DNA of 64,000 nt, taken from Chelativorans sp. AA-79. GTDB taxonomy: Bacteria; Pseudomonadota; Alphaproteobacteria; Rhizobiales; Rhizobiaceae. Under the pieces are notes generated by a model, which had not been told where the DNA came from, ran no database searches, and was given only the letters and a program-made list of their open reading frames with translations. This document shows positions 53,000 to 63,072 of this stretch, in pieces. A program made the translations under genes and the position numbers. The first letter of the stretch is position 1; each line of letters begins with the position of its first letter. The stretch lies in contig NZ_CP120361.1 in assembly GCF_029457495.1 (NCBI RefSeq), positions 4,232,001 to 4,296,000 on the forward strand, written 5' to 3'.

Positions 53000-55744
53000 A
53001 TGAGTATTTGGGGCGTATGGGGTACATCTGAAACAGGACACGACAAGAGGCTAGCCGCCATTCGCGGCCGATTGCTTGCCGGTGGCGCCATGTGTGCGCT
53101 TTGCCTCGCTCCCGTCGTATCCGCGTCAGATGCGCATTCTCAGACCGTTCAGGTCCAGGGTGCGGATATTTCCGCCTCCCGCCAGTTCGACATACCGGCC
53201 CAACCGCTGATCACGGCGCTTTCCCAGTTCGGGCGCCAATCGGGGCTTCAGGTCGCCTTCCCTGCCGAAACGACACAAGGCACAAGGTCGAACGCCGTGG
53301 TCGGCAGCTTTACGCCCGAGCAGGCTTTGACGCAGCTTCTTCAGGGCACCGGCGTCTCCTGGCGGATCACGCCGCAAGGTTCCGCCGTTCTGGGTGTCAA
53401 TCAGTTTACCGATACAGAAGGCGGTGATTTTGCCGCCGGCGACACGACCCTGCTCGACAAAATCACTATCATGAGCCGGGTCAATGCGGCCCATGGTTCC
53501 GGTTTCCAGGGCACGCCGGATTGGGTCTACGAGACACCCGAAAGCATCAGCGTGATTTCGCGGGAGGCGATAGTCAACAGCCCGTCGCGTAATACGCGCG
53601 ACCTGTTTGATCCCATGGCTGGCGTCTGGGCCAACAGATCAGAGGGTCAGAATCCTGGTATCAGCGTCAATATTCGTGGTTTGCAGGATCAGAACCGTGT
53701 CGTGACGATGATCGATGGCGCACGACAAAACTTTCAGCGAAACGCACACGGGTCCACCCAACGGACCTACGTTGATTCTGCCTTCCTTCGCACAGTCGAA
53801 GTCGAAAAAAGCGGAACATCAAGTGTTGGGGGCGCCGGAACACTTGGCGGCTCCGTAAACTTCCGCACACTGCTCGCTGACGATCTGATAATGCCTGGGC
53901 GGCGCTGGGGCGCAGAACTGAATGCCGCCACGGGGACCAATGAGTTCGATTTTGACGGCTCGATTGCTGCTGCGTTCCGCGTGTCGGACAGGTTCTCTGT
54001 CCTCGGTGGCATTAGTCACAAGGACCTTGGCGCCTATGATATCGGCGAGAATGGCACTCTTGACGTTGGCGATGGGACATACAGGAACGAGGGGCTCCTC
54101 TTTAGCGGTTCCGAAAGCTGGTCGGGCCTGCTCAAGGCAGAGGTGGATTTCACCGACAACGCGAAACTGACGCTCGGATGGTTCCACAATCAGGTCGATG
54201 CGAGCCAGGGGATTTATCAGGACAGCGGGACGCAGATATTCAAACGCGAAGATCAACAATACATCGTCAATGACACGCTGACGGCAACTTTCGCATGGGA
54301 CCCGGTCAGCGACCTCGTCGATCTCAAAGGCCAGCTTTGGTACAGCGGCACAACGAATGAAGAGAAGCGCGGTGCCCGCAGCTTTGATAATCTTGGAGAG
54401 TTCACCACCATCGATTACGAGATGGGGACGTTCGGCGGTAGTCTCCAGAATACCAGTCGCTTCACGCTCGGTCTTGGAGATCTTTCCCTGAATTACGGCG
54501 TAGAGGCGTTTCGTGACGACGGTGAGACGACTGCCCCTGCAACGGCCGATCCGGAAACCGGCTCAGACTTGAGTTACGGTTATCGAGGACTGAACCCTAG
54601 CGGTCGTCGCGATGTGATCAGCGGCTTCACCAATGCAACGCTGGAACGAGATGATTGGCTGACCGTTTCGGGAGGCCTTCGCTATGACTATTTCGGTCTT
54701 GCCGGAACTACAAAGATATTCGGACCCGTTGAACGACATACGGAAGTTATAGAGACAGCATATGAAGAGTTTATACCTGGACAATGCTATACTTATCCTG
54801 ATGGGACCCCTATTATTAATCCCGTTACTGGAGAGCAAGTCTGCGAAGAAGGCCGGTGGGTAACGCGTACAAAATACAAAACGGTCACGTCGGTCGAGCA
54901 AGATTCCGCCGATGTTGATATCGATCTGTCCGGAGGGGCACTATTGCCGACCGCCATGGTCGCGGTAAAGCCTTTCGATTGGCTGCAGCCCTTTATCAAG
55001 TATTCCCAGACCTACCGTCCGCCGACCATCATGGAAGCCTTCGCCAGTGGCGGGCACCCCAACGGCACGAACAACGAGTTCGCACCGAACCCTTGGCTTG
55101 AACCGGAACAGGGTCGGACCTGGGAGATCGGCGCCAATGTCTCCTACGACGGCATTCTCCGTGCGGGCGACCGGTTCCGCATGAAGGCAGTCGGATTCTA
55201 TCGCGAGATCGAGGACTACATCACCATTGGTCAGATTTATCGCTCTGAGACTGATTTCGAATACAATGCGTATGTCAATCTGGACGGCATAACGCGCATG
55301 AAAGGTATCGAACTGGAGGCAAACTACGATGCCGGACGGTTCTATTTGGGCGGGACGTTCAGCTACATCGATACGGATTGGGCGGAAACGTACATTTACA
55401 ATGACGTGCCCCACAATGCGGAGCCGGGCGTCATCTTCGTGCCGCCCGAGACGCAATTCACCATCGACGCCGGTGTTCGGCTCCTCGATGAAAGGTTGAC
55501 ATTAGGCGGCCGTGTGACGCACGCAGACATGGGAAGACCGGCCTACGGCATTCTCGCCGCAGGCTATGCGACAGAAGCGTACACCGTTTACGATATCTAT
55601 GGTTCATATGCCTTTAACGAAAAGGCAAAGCTTCGCTTCGCGGTCAACAACGTGACCGATGTAGCCTATGTACCGGCGCTCGGCGACACAAGCTTGCCCG
55701 CTCCAGGACGGACGGCAACTGCCTCCCTTAGCTTCAGGTTTTAG
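53000..55744 (+). CDS. hasR: TonB-dependent haem/haemophore receptor with STN domain
   Basis: This is an outer-membrane receptor of about 914 residues. A signal peptide is followed by an STN signalling domain (around 50-125: FDIPAQPLITALSQFGRQSGLQVAF) and then a plug domain (TPESISVISREAIVN...SVNIRGLQDQNRVVTMIDGARQ). A 22-strand barrel ends in the expected ASLSFRF. The STN domain explains the sigma/FecR neighbours. The haemophore gene next door suggests HasR-type haem transfer, but the ligand is inferred. ATG 53000 was preferred over 52988 because the GGGAG site is too close to the latter. Confidence 0.92.
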   Translation: MSIWGVWGTSETGHDKRLAAIRGRLLAGGAMCALCLAPVVSASDAHSQTVQVQGADISASRQFDIPAQPLITALSQFGRQSGLQVAFPAETTQGTRSNAVVGSFTPEQALTQLLQGTGVSWRITPQGSAVLGVNQFTDTEGGDFAAGDTTLLDKITIMSRVNAAHGSGFQGTPDWVYETPESISVISREAIVNSPSRNTRDLFDPMAGVWANRSEGQNPGISVNIRGLQDQNRVVTMIDGARQNFQRNAHGSTQRTYVDSAFLRTVEVEKSGTSSVGGAGTLGGSVNFRTLLADDLIMPGRRWGAELNAATGTNEFDFDGSIAAAFRVSDRFSVLGGISHKDLGAYDIGENGTLDVGDGTYRNEGLLFSGSESWSGLLKAEVDFTDNAKLTLGWFHNQVDASQGIYQDSGTQIFKREDQQYIVNDTLTATFAWDPVSDLVDLKGQLWYSGTTNEEKRGARSFDNLGEFTTIDYEMGTFGGSLQNTSRFTLGLGDLSLNYGVEAFRDDGETTAPATADPETGSDLSYGYRGLNPSGRRDVISGFTNATLERDDWLTVSGGLRYDYFGLAGTTKIFGPVERHTEVIETAYEEFIPGQCYTYPDGTPIINPVTGEQVCEEGRWVTRTKYKTVTSVEQDSADVDIDLSGGALLPTAMVAVKPFDWLQPFIKYSQTYRPPTIMEAFASGGHPNGTNNEFAPNPWLEPEQGRTWEIGANVSYDGILRAGDRFRMKAVGFYREIEDYITIGQIYRSETDFEYNAYVNLDGITRMKGIELEANYDAGRFYLGGTFSYIDTDWAETYIYNDVPHNAEPGVIFVPPETQFTIDAGVRLLDERLTLGGRVTHADMGRPAYGILAAGYATEAYTVYDIYGSYAFNEKAKLRFAVNNVTDVAYVPALGDTSLPAPGRTATASLSFRF

Positions 55745-55827
55745 CAAATAACAGCGGCCATTGGCCGCGAAACCGGGGTTCGTCACAAGACGGACAAGCA
55801 AGTAACCAAACGCAAAGGAGATGCAAG

Positions 55828-56571
55828 ATGGTTGCTACGATTCAACTGACTAGTGCGAGCAGCGATTGGGTCGACTATCTCACCAACGACTGGCTGTCCG
55901 GCTTCAACAATCCGACATACGGCGATTTCTATCAGAACTACAATCCTGGAGATCCCAACAAGGTTTACACGCAGTGGGGAGCCGGCACCAGCACTGGCTC
56001 AGGCGTCGTTCTCGACGGCTCATTCACATATAACCAGGGTGATCTGGACGGCACCATCGATACGCTGACTTTCGGCGATGGCCTGACGGGATCCGGATCA
56101 ACCGGCTTCGGCGTGAGCAATCCGGAGCTCACAATCGATCTTGGCGGTGCTAACGCGATCACCTCGTTCGACTATAGTATCTACAACATTTCAGTGAACG
56201 GCAGCTTCACTGGGACCGGGTCAACCGATGGCCTGTTCGATTACTTCGATGATGTCGGCACGGCGCAGATCGGAACGTCTGCCAACGACGTCTTCACCGG
56301 CTTCGCAAGCGACGATACATTCGTCTTCGATGACGGCTGGGGAGATGACGAAGTCAACAACTTCGGCACCACTTCAGGCAATGAAGACGTCCTTGATCTC
56401 ACGGACGTGTCCGGCATCACCAGCTACATGGATCTGATCTTCAATCACTCCAACTGGTCGGACGCCACCGGCGTTCTGACGATTTCAGACGGAGGTAACG
56501 AGATCCAGGTCAATGGTTACGTTGGCAGCGACATTTTTGCCTTCGTCAATGACGGCAACGTGCTGGTCTGA
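55828..56571 (+). CDS. hasA: HasA-like secreted haemophore with an RTX-like C-terminal tail
   Basis: This 247-residue protein has no signal peptide and is very rich in Gly, Asp, Ser and Thr. Residues 1-150 fit the HasA fold: GSFTYNQ with the haem-ligand tyrosine (Tyr68), then LTFGDGLTG and SFDYSIYNISVNG. The classic His32 and His83 are missing, and the only histidine lies near residue 212. Residues 150-247 (ANDVFTGFASDDTFVF..DVLDLTDVSGI) resemble the serralysin/RTX secretion tail. Export by the following HasD/HasE is likely. A strong AAAGGAG site suggests high expression. Confidence 0.8.
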   Translation: MVATIQLTSASSDWVDYLTNDWLSGFNNPTYGDFYQNYNPGDPNKVYTQWGAGTSTGSGVVLDGSFTYNQGDLDGTIDTLTFGDGLTGSGSTGFGVSNPELTIDLGGANAITSFDYSIYNISVNGSFTGTGSTDGLFDYFDDVGTAQIGTSANDVFTGFASDDTFVFDDGWGDDEVNNFGTTSGNEDVLDLTDVSGITSYMDLIFNHSNWSDATGVLTISDGGNEIQVNGYVGSDIFAFVNDGNVLV

Positions 56572-56583
56572 GAAATAGCTGTC

Positions 56584-58428
56584 GTGTTGGAAGCGCCACA
56601 GCAGACACCGTCGCAGCCCGAGGCTGCGGCGGGAGTCTCATCTCTCAGACCAGCATTGGCGGGGATAGCCCTGATCAGCGGTGTGGTCAATGTGCTTGCG
56701 CTGACCGCGCCGCTCTTCATGCTGCAGGTCTATGACCGTGTGCTGTCGAGCCACAGCTTGCCGACACTGGTCGGGCTCGCCGTTCTGGCGACCGGTCTCT
56801 ACGCGTTTCAATCCCTGCTCGACATCATCCGCTCGCGCGTTCTCCTGCGCATCGGCGAGCGTTTCGATCATCAGTTGTCCGGACGGGTGCACGAGGCCGT
56901 GGTGCGCTTGCCGCTCCTCACACGAATGCCGGGAGACGGCCTGCAGCCGCTGCGCGACCTCGACAATGTGCGCGGCTTTCTCTCCGGGCAGGGTCCTACC
57001 GCCTTCTTCGACCTGCCCTGGATGCCGCTTTATCTGGGCATCTGCTTCATCTTTCATTTCTGGATCGGCGTGACTGCGCTTGTCGGCGCCATTGTGCTGA
57101 TATCGCTCACCCTCCTGACCGACCTGCTCTCGCATCGACCGACGCGCGAGACCATCCGTCACGGCATGGCGCGCAATGCGCTGATGGAAGCGGGGCGGCG
57201 CAACGCGGAGGTGGTGTCGGCCATGGGCCTGGGGGAGCGTATCGCGGAGCGCTGGCGCCAGGCGAATGCGGGCTATCTCGCCGCCAACCGCCGCGCTGGC
57301 GACGTTGCGGGCGGCCTCGGCGGCGTTTCCAGGTCGCTCCGCATGATGCTGCAGTCGACCATCCTCGGTGTCGGCGCCTGGCTGGTCATCGAGCAGGAAA
57401 CGACCGCTGGCGTGATGATCGCCAGCTCCATCATGATGAGCCGGGCGCTTGCCCCTGTTGATCTAGCGATCGCCAGTTGGAGGCCCTTCCTGATGGCGTG
57501 CCAGAGCTGGACACGGCTTAAGGAGCTACTGGCGAAAATGCCCGACACGCGTTCGGTCATGGCGCTGCCCGCGCCCGAGAAGGAACTGCGCGCCGAGAAC
57601 GTGACGATTGTCCCGCCCGGCGAGAAAAAGCCGACGGTCCAGGCCGTGAACCTTGTCATTCCGGCCGGCAGCGCACTCGGCATGATCGGCCCGAGCGGCA
57701 GCGGCAAGTCCACACTCGCCCGCGCCCTCGTCGGCGTCTGGACGCCGGCGGGCGGCAAGGTCCGCCTCGATGGCGCCAGTCTCGATCAATGGGACAAGAG
57801 TGCCCTTGGCCGACACGTCGGCTACCTGCCGCAGGGCGTCGAACTGTTCGACGGCACGATTGCCGACAACATCGCCCGCTTCGAACCGGGTCCGGATCCG
57901 GCGGCCATCGTTGCTGCGGCGAAGGCGGCCGGGGCGCACGACCTGATCCTGCGTTTCGAAAAGGGATACGAGACCCGGATCGGCGAGGCCGGTTCGTCTC
58001 TTTCAGCCGGTCAGCGTCAGCGCATCGGTCTTGCCAGGGCACTTTACGGCGATCCGTTTCTCGTCGTCCTCGACGAACCCAACGCCAATCTCGACGGTGA
58101 CGGAGAGATGGCCGTTGCCCGGGCGATCAGAGCCGTGCGGGAACGGAACGGCATCGCGGTCGTCGTTATGCATCGGCCAAGCGCCATGGGCGTCGTGGAT
58201 CTCGCCCTGATGATGGATGCCGGACGTGTGAAAGCGTTCGGCCCGCGCGACGAAGTTCTGTCGAAAGTTCTGAAGACCCGGCAATCGAACGGTGGCGCGG
58301 CACCGGGTGCGCAAGGCTACGGACCGACCGCTCGATCCCTCGGTTCACTCCGGGTTGTCGCCAATGAGACTGCTGATGCGGATGAGCCCCGGCTTGAAGA
58401 TGCAGGAAAGCCCGATGTCAAACACTGA
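56584..58428 (+). CDS. hasD: Type I secretion permease/ATPase HasD
   Basis: This 614-residue ABC exporter has five to six membrane helices in the first 330 residues. The ATPase domain shows Walker A GPSGSGKS at 369-376, signature LSAGQRQRIGLARALYG and Walker B LVVLDEPNANLDGDG. It is a PrtD/HasD type without an N-terminal peptidase domain, fitting substrates with uncleaved C-terminal signals such as HasA. It starts at GTG 56584, twelve bases after hasA. Confidence 0.94.
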   Translation: MLEAPQQTPSQPEAAAGVSSLRPALAGIALISGVVNVLALTAPLFMLQVYDRVLSSHSLPTLVGLAVLATGLYAFQSLLDIIRSRVLLRIGERFDHQLSGRVHEAVVRLPLLTRMPGDGLQPLRDLDNVRGFLSGQGPTAFFDLPWMPLYLGICFIFHFWIGVTALVGAIVLISLTLLTDLLSHRPTRETIRHGMARNALMEAGRRNAEVVSAMGLGERIAERWRQANAGYLAANRRAGDVAGGLGGVSRSLRMMLQSTILGVGAWLVIEQETTAGVMIASSIMMSRALAPVDLAIASWRPFLMACQSWTRLKELLAKMPDTRSVMALPAPEKELRAENVTIVPPGEKKPTVQAVNLVIPAGSALGMIGPSGSGKSTLARALVGVWTPAGGKVRLDGASLDQWDKSALGRHVGYLPQGVELFDGTIADNIARFEPGPDPAAIVAAAKAAGAHDLILRFEKGYETRIGEAGSSLSAGQRQRIGLARALYGDPFLVVLDEPNANLDGDGEMAVARAIRAVRERNGIAVVVMHRPSAMGVVDLALMMDAGRVKAFGPRDEVLSKVLKTRQSNGGAAPGAQGYGPTARSLGSLRVVANETADADEPRLEDAGKPDVKH

Positions 58429-59725
58429 TGTTTCGACAGTGTCGCGCTCCATAACGCGGCATCTTCTGGCTGGCGGGATTGCCTGTCTGGTCCTGGTTGG
58501 CGGTGTCGGCGGCTGGGCGGCGGCGACCAATCTCGCCGGTGCGGTGATCGCAGGCGGCACCTTCGTCGTGGATTCCTATGTCAAGAAGGTTCAGCACCCG
58601 ACCGGAGGCGTTGTCGGTGAAATCCTTGTTCACGAGGGCCAGCGCGTGGAAGCGGGAGAGGTTCTGATCCGGCTCGACGCCACGCAGACCATGGCAAACC
58701 TCGCCGTTGTCACCAAGCGGCTCGATGAGCTGATGGCGCGCCGCGCTCGGCTCGAAGCCGAGCGGGATGACCTGAACGAAATCGTCTTTCCCGATGCGCT
58801 GCTCGCCCGGTTCAACGACCCCGATGTCGCGCAGGCGATCCACAGTGAACGCCAGCTGTTTGCTTTCCGGAAGCGCTCCCGTGAAGGAAAGAAGAACCAG
58901 CTGGCGGAGCGGATCGACCAGTACGAGATGGAGATCGCCGGCCTGAAGGCACAGGAGGATGCCTTCGACCGCGGCCTGGCCGTATTGGAAGACGAACTGA
59001 AGGGGCTCCGCTCGCTCAGGGAGAATGGCCTGGTCACCGTCCAGCGCATGAACGCACTCGATCGCGAGGCCGCGACGCTCGGCGGCGAACGCGGTGAGGC
59101 GATCGCCGGTCAGGCGCAGGTGGCTGGCCGCATTGCGGAGGCGAAGCTCCAGATCCTCCAGATCGATTCCGATCTCAAGACGGAGGTGGGCCGGGAACTG
59201 CGCGAGGTCCAGGCTCAGATCGGCGAGTTCGTCGAGCGCAAGGTGGCGGCGGAAGACGAACTGAAGCGTATCGATATCGTCGCCCCCCAAAGCGGCATGG
59301 TGCATCAGCTTTCCGTTCATGCGCCCGGCGCCGTGATCTCGCCGGCCGACACCATCATGCTGATCGTGCCCAACCAGGACCGGTTGGCACTGGACGCCGA
59401 AATCGCTCCCAAGGATATCGACCAGATCCGGCTCGGCCAGAAAGCCGTTCTGCGGATGACCGCGTTCAACCAGCGCACGACACCGGAGCTGAACGGCGAC
59501 GTCACCCGGATTGCGGCCGATCTCACCCAGGATGAGCGCACCGGCCTTTCCTATTATCTCGTCCGCATATCGGTCCCGCCGGAGGAGCTCGCACGTCTCG
59601 ACGGAGTTGCGCTCATTCCCGGCATGCCGGCCGAAGCCTTCATTCAAACCGGAGAGCGGACGGCTCTTTCCTATGTGGTGAAACCGCTCACCGATCAGAT
59701 CAATCGCGCCTTCCGTGAAGAATAG
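58415..59725 (+). CDS. hasE: Type I secretion membrane-fusion protein HasE
   Basis: This 436-residue HlyD-family adaptor has one N-terminal membrane helix (around 17-38). A lipoyl-like half-motif (VVGEILVHEGQRVEAGEVLIRLDATQT) and a long periplasmic coiled coil (around 95-265) follow. The rest is the second lipoyl half and beta-barrel (IVAPQSGMVHQLSVH...). It bridges HasD to an outer-membrane TolC-type channel, which is not encoded here. The start at 58415 overlaps hasD by 14 bases and has AGGAAAG. Confidence 0.93.
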   Translation: MSNTDVSTVSRSITRHLLAGGIACLVLVGGVGGWAAATNLAGAVIAGGTFVVDSYVKKVQHPTGGVVGEILVHEGQRVEAGEVLIRLDATQTMANLAVVTKRLDELMARRARLEAERDDLNEIVFPDALLARFNDPDVAQAIHSERQLFAFRKRSREGKKNQLAERIDQYEMEIAGLKAQEDAFDRGLAVLEDELKGLRSLRENGLVTVQRMNALDREAATLGGERGEAIAGQAQVAGRIAEAKLQILQIDSDLKTEVGRELREVQAQIGEFVERKVAAEDELKRIDIVAPQSGMVHQLSVHAPGAVISPADTIMLIVPNQDRLALDAEIAPKDIDQIRLGQKAVLRMTAFNQRTTPELNGDVTRIAADLTQDERTGLSYYLVRISVPPEELARLDGVALIPGMPAEAFIQTGERTALSYVVKPLTDQINRAFREE

Positions 59726-59768
59726 CGCACCGCCAACACGCAATTATGAGGGTGAAAAGGGGCTGAGC

Positions 59769-60368
59769 ATGAATGTTGTGAACCTGGAAGATGCATCGGC
59801 TGCGGGAGAATTCAGCAGGAGCAAGCGCCTGAAGCAGATGACACACGAGGCGCATGACCGCCTCGACAAGCGCATCATGGCGGCAGAACCATTCAGCACC
59901 CAGGAGCGTTATTACCGCTTCCTTGAGCTGCAGTACCGTTTTCATGCAGAAATCGATCCGCTTTACCGTTACGCGACGCTGGCACAGCTTCTCCCGGATC
60001 TGGAGGCCCGACGCCGGCTCGGTCTGATCCGCCAGGATATGCGCGATCTGCGCATGAGCATACCAAGCCTTGCCCTCGACACGGACTATGAGATCGATGT
60101 CCCGAATGCGCTCGGCTGGCTCTATGTGGCGGAGGGCTCCAATCTGGGTGCTGCGTTTCTCTTGAAGCAAGCGGCCAGGCTCGGATTATCGGAAACACTG
60201 GGAGCGCGGCATTTGGCAGGCCATCCGCACGGACGCGGGCTCCACTGGCGCAGGTTCACGGCTGCTCTCGACGCTGTCGATCTCAGCAGCGAGGAAGAGG
60301 CGCGTGTGGTCGAGGGGGCGACCAGCGCCTTCCGGCGTGTGCATGTCCTGGTCGACGAGGTGTTTTGA
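59769..60368 (+). CDS. Haem oxygenase (biliverdin-producing)
   Basis: This 199-residue protein is a bacterial haem oxygenase. The proximal helix is LKQMTHEAHDRLDKRI with the haem-ligand histidine, and the distal helix is LGWLYVAEGSNLGAAFLL. It opens imported haem to biliverdin, CO and iron in the cytoplasm. ATG 59769 follows AAAGGGG at a good distance; a GTG at 59715 inside hasE is an alternative. It is coupled to the DUF454 gene by TGATG. Confidence 0.88.
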   Translation: MNVVNLEDASAAGEFSRSKRLKQMTHEAHDRLDKRIMAAEPFSTQERYYRFLELQYRFHAEIDPLYRYATLAQLLPDLEARRRLGLIRQDMRDLRMSIPSLALDTDYEIDVPNALGWLYVAEGSNLGAAFLLKQAARLGLSETLGARHLAGHPHGRGLHWRRFTAALDAVDLSSEEEARVVEGATSAFRRVHVLVDEVF

Positions 60369-60889
60369 TGAATGCCGCCGAAATCCTACGAGGTCGGCGT
60401 ACCTGCTCCACCGCTGTTCAGAAAGCCGCCGAAACCAAGAGCGCGGGGCCACCGTCGACGAATGGAAAACTCATGGATGAATGCAAGAAAGACGGCTTCA
60501 TTGCCCTAGGCTGCCTGATGCTCCTGCTGGCCTTCGCCGGGGCAGCGCTGCCACTCATGCCCACGACGATCTTCCTGATCCTGGCGCTGTGGTTCTTCGC
60601 GCGTTCCTCGCCACGGCTCGAAGCCTGGCTGCTCGGTCATCCGCGTTTCGGTCCGACGTTGCGCGCATGGCGCGAACAGGGCGCCGTGCCGTTCCGTGCC
60701 AAGATGTTGGCCTGTCACGGCATGTGTATTGGCTACACGATCTTTGTGGTCACCCTGACACCCGGAGTTTGGTTGGACATGTCTGTCGCGCTCTTCATGA
60801 TCGGCTCAGCCATCTATGTCGTAACGCGACCGGAACCCGTGCAGGGAGCGCCATCCAAAGAGTCGACAAAACCATCAAGTCATCGCTAA
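60368..60889 (+). CDS. DUF454 (YbaN) inner-membrane protein
   Basis: This 173-residue protein has three hydrophobic segments and the DUF454 sequence LGCLMLLLAFAGAALPLMPTTIFLILALWFFARSSPR followed by LLGHPRFGPTLRAWREQGAVP. DUF454 genes often lie next to haem oxygenase and haem-uptake genes. The molecular role is unknown. Its ATG shares a base with the haem oxygenase stop. Confidence 0.87.
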   Translation: MNAAEILRGRRTCSTAVQKAAETKSAGPPSTNGKLMDECKKDGFIALGCLMLLLAFAGAALPLMPTTIFLILALWFFARSSPRLEAWLLGHPRFGPTLRAWREQGAVPFRAKMLACHGMCIGYTIFVVTLTPGVWLDMSVALFMIGSAIYVVTRPEPVQGAPSKESTKPSSHR

Positions 60890-60905
60890 CGGGAGGAAAG
60901 CGAGT

Positions 60906-61463
60906 ATGCAACTGTCGCGACAATCACAGATCGCAATCGATGTTCTTCTCAGCTGTGCGGAGCAAGAAGGGGCGACTGTCCTCACCCAGCACACGGCCGA
61001 ACGTGCGGGAACGACACCGGCATTCGCAGCGCGCGTTGTGAATTTGCTGGTCCACGGCGGGTTCCTCAGGAGCCATCGGGGCAGGCGTGGTGGCGTCAGC
61101 CTTGCCCGTCCGGCAAGCAGCATTCGGCTTGGCGCGGTCCTTCGCCTTACCCAGAGCAGCCTTTGCAGCGATACAATCGGTGAGGAGAGAGGGCGCGGGA
61201 GGGTACCGATTGATAGTGTGTTGCGAGCAGCAACCCATTCCTTCCTATCGATCATCGACAATTTTACGCTTGCCGACCTTGCACATGGGGAAGGAAGCGG
61301 CCGGCTCGCCTGCCTCGACTGCGCCCTGTGGGCAGCTGCAGTACGACGGCCTCTGCCCCGCGGGCTGGACTACTCTCCCTTTGGCCACTCCCTCGTTCCT
61401 CCATCGACCAATCAAACGACCAAGTCCCTCAGAAAGAATAGAGCCGACCATGTCCTGTTGTGA
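60906..61463 (+). CDS. Rrf2-family transcriptional regulator
   Basis: This 185-residue protein has an Rrf2 winged helix (MQLSRQSQIAIDVLLSCAEQ, AERAGTTPAFAARVVNLLVHGGFLRSHRGRRGGVSLARP). Rrf2 proteins such as RirA, IscR and NsrR bind an Fe-S cluster with three spaced cysteines. Here the cysteines are few: one in SLCSD and a pair in LACLDCAL, not in the usual C-x5-7-C-x5-C spacing. It may therefore sense iron in a different way or not at all. It precedes exbB and overlaps it by 14 bases. Confidence 0.85.
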   Translation: MQLSRQSQIAIDVLLSCAEQEGATVLTQHTAERAGTTPAFAARVVNLLVHGGFLRSHRGRRGGVSLARPASSIRLGAVLRLTQSSLCSDTIGEERGRGRVPIDSVLRAATHSFLSIIDNFTLADLAHGEGSGRLACLDCALWAAAVRRPLPRGLDYSPFGHSLVPPSTNQTTKSLRKNRADHVLL

Positions 61464-62592
61464 CCGTTTCCTGTGGTCCACTCCTCTCATCCGGCGATCG
61501 AAAGATGGATGGGAGTTGGTAGTCGTCGCCATCGTCCTCACCCTGGCGCTTGGCTGGTGGGACGGGGCCGCGGCACAGGAAGCAGATGAGGTGCCGACGC
61601 AGGAACGAATCGTGACGCCTGCCTCCACGCCGGATACGCAGCCGCCCGCTGAAGCACAACGCGCCGAGGAAAGCGACGGTGCAGGACCTGCGCAGTCCGA
61701 AACCCAGGCAGATAGTCCGGCAGAAACAGTTCCTGAAACCTCCGAAATGTCTGCGGGAGGCAATGCCGTCACTGACCAATTGCCGCTTGGCCCCTCTGCA
61801 CCGCCCCCCTCTGTTCTTGAAGATCCAGCCGGTGCCCTTTCCCGAATATTCGACACCGGGCACCGCGCCGACCTGCCCCATGACCTTTCACCCTGGGGGA
61901 TGTTCATGGCGGCAGACTGGGTGGTGAAGGCAGTGATGATCGGGCTCGCCCTTGCATCGCTCACCACCTGGACAGTGTGGCTGGCAAAATCGCTGGAACT
62001 CGCTGGTGCCAAAGCCCGGGCGAAGCGGGCTCTGAAGGCCATCAACGCCTCCGCCAGTCTCAATGAGGCTGACCAGCGTCTCACCGGCCGCCGCGGACCG
62101 GCGGCGTTCATGGTGCAATCGGCGGAGGGGGAATTGCGCCGGTCTGATGCCGCACTCGACCACGCCGGCAATGAGGGAGTAAAGGAGCGTGTCGCATCCC
62201 GCCTCCAGCGCATCGAGGCCCAGGCTGGTCGGCGGTTGGCGAAGGGCACGGGACTGCTGGCCACCATCGGGTCGACCGCTCCCTTCGTCGGCCTTTTTGG
62301 CACGGTCTGGGGCATCATGAACGCGTTCATCGGCATCTCGGAGGCGCAGACCACCAATCTCGCGGTCGTCGCGCCGGGCATTGCCGAGGCTCTGCTCGCC
62401 ACGGCCATCGGCCTTGTTGCCGCTATCCCCGCCGTTGTGATCTACAACGTCTTTGCCCGCGGCATCGCCGGATACCGGCAACTGCTGGCGGATGCGGCGG
62501 CTGGCGTCGAGCGGCTAGTCAGTCTCGATCTCGATTTCCGCAAGGTGCCGGCCGGTGCCGGCCCGGCTCGCGCCGCGCTGGCTGCGGAGTGA
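61450..62592 (+). CDS. exbB: ExbB proton-channel subunit
   Basis: This 380-residue MotA/TolQ/ExbB protein has a signal-like N-terminus (about 20-43) and a Pro/Glu/Ala-rich periplasmic stretch (to about 150). The three typical membrane helices start near 157, 267 and 313, including LLATIGSTAPFVGLFGTVWGIM and ALLATAIGLVAAIPAVV. With ExbD and TonB it powers the receptor. The N-terminal periplasmic extension is common in Hyphomicrobiales ExbB. An earlier open frame start at 61087 lies within the Rrf2 gene and was rejected. Confidence 0.93.
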   Translation: MSCCDRFLWSTPLIRRSKDGWELVVVAIVLTLALGWWDGAAAQEADEVPTQERIVTPASTPDTQPPAEAQRAEESDGAGPAQSETQADSPAETVPETSEMSAGGNAVTDQLPLGPSAPPPSVLEDPAGALSRIFDTGHRADLPHDLSPWGMFMAADWVVKAVMIGLALASLTTWTVWLAKSLELAGAKARAKRALKAINASASLNEADQRLTGRRGPAAFMVQSAEGELRRSDAALDHAGNEGVKERVASRLQRIEAQAGRRLAKGTGLLATIGSTAPFVGLFGTVWGIMNAFIGISEAQTTNLAVVAPGIAEALLATAIGLVAAIPAVVIYNVFARGIAGYRQLLADAAAGVERLVSLDLDFRKVPAGAGPARAALAAE

Positions 62593-62598
62593 TGCGCC

Positions 62599-63064
<466 letters not shown>

Positions 63065-63072
<8 letters not shown>

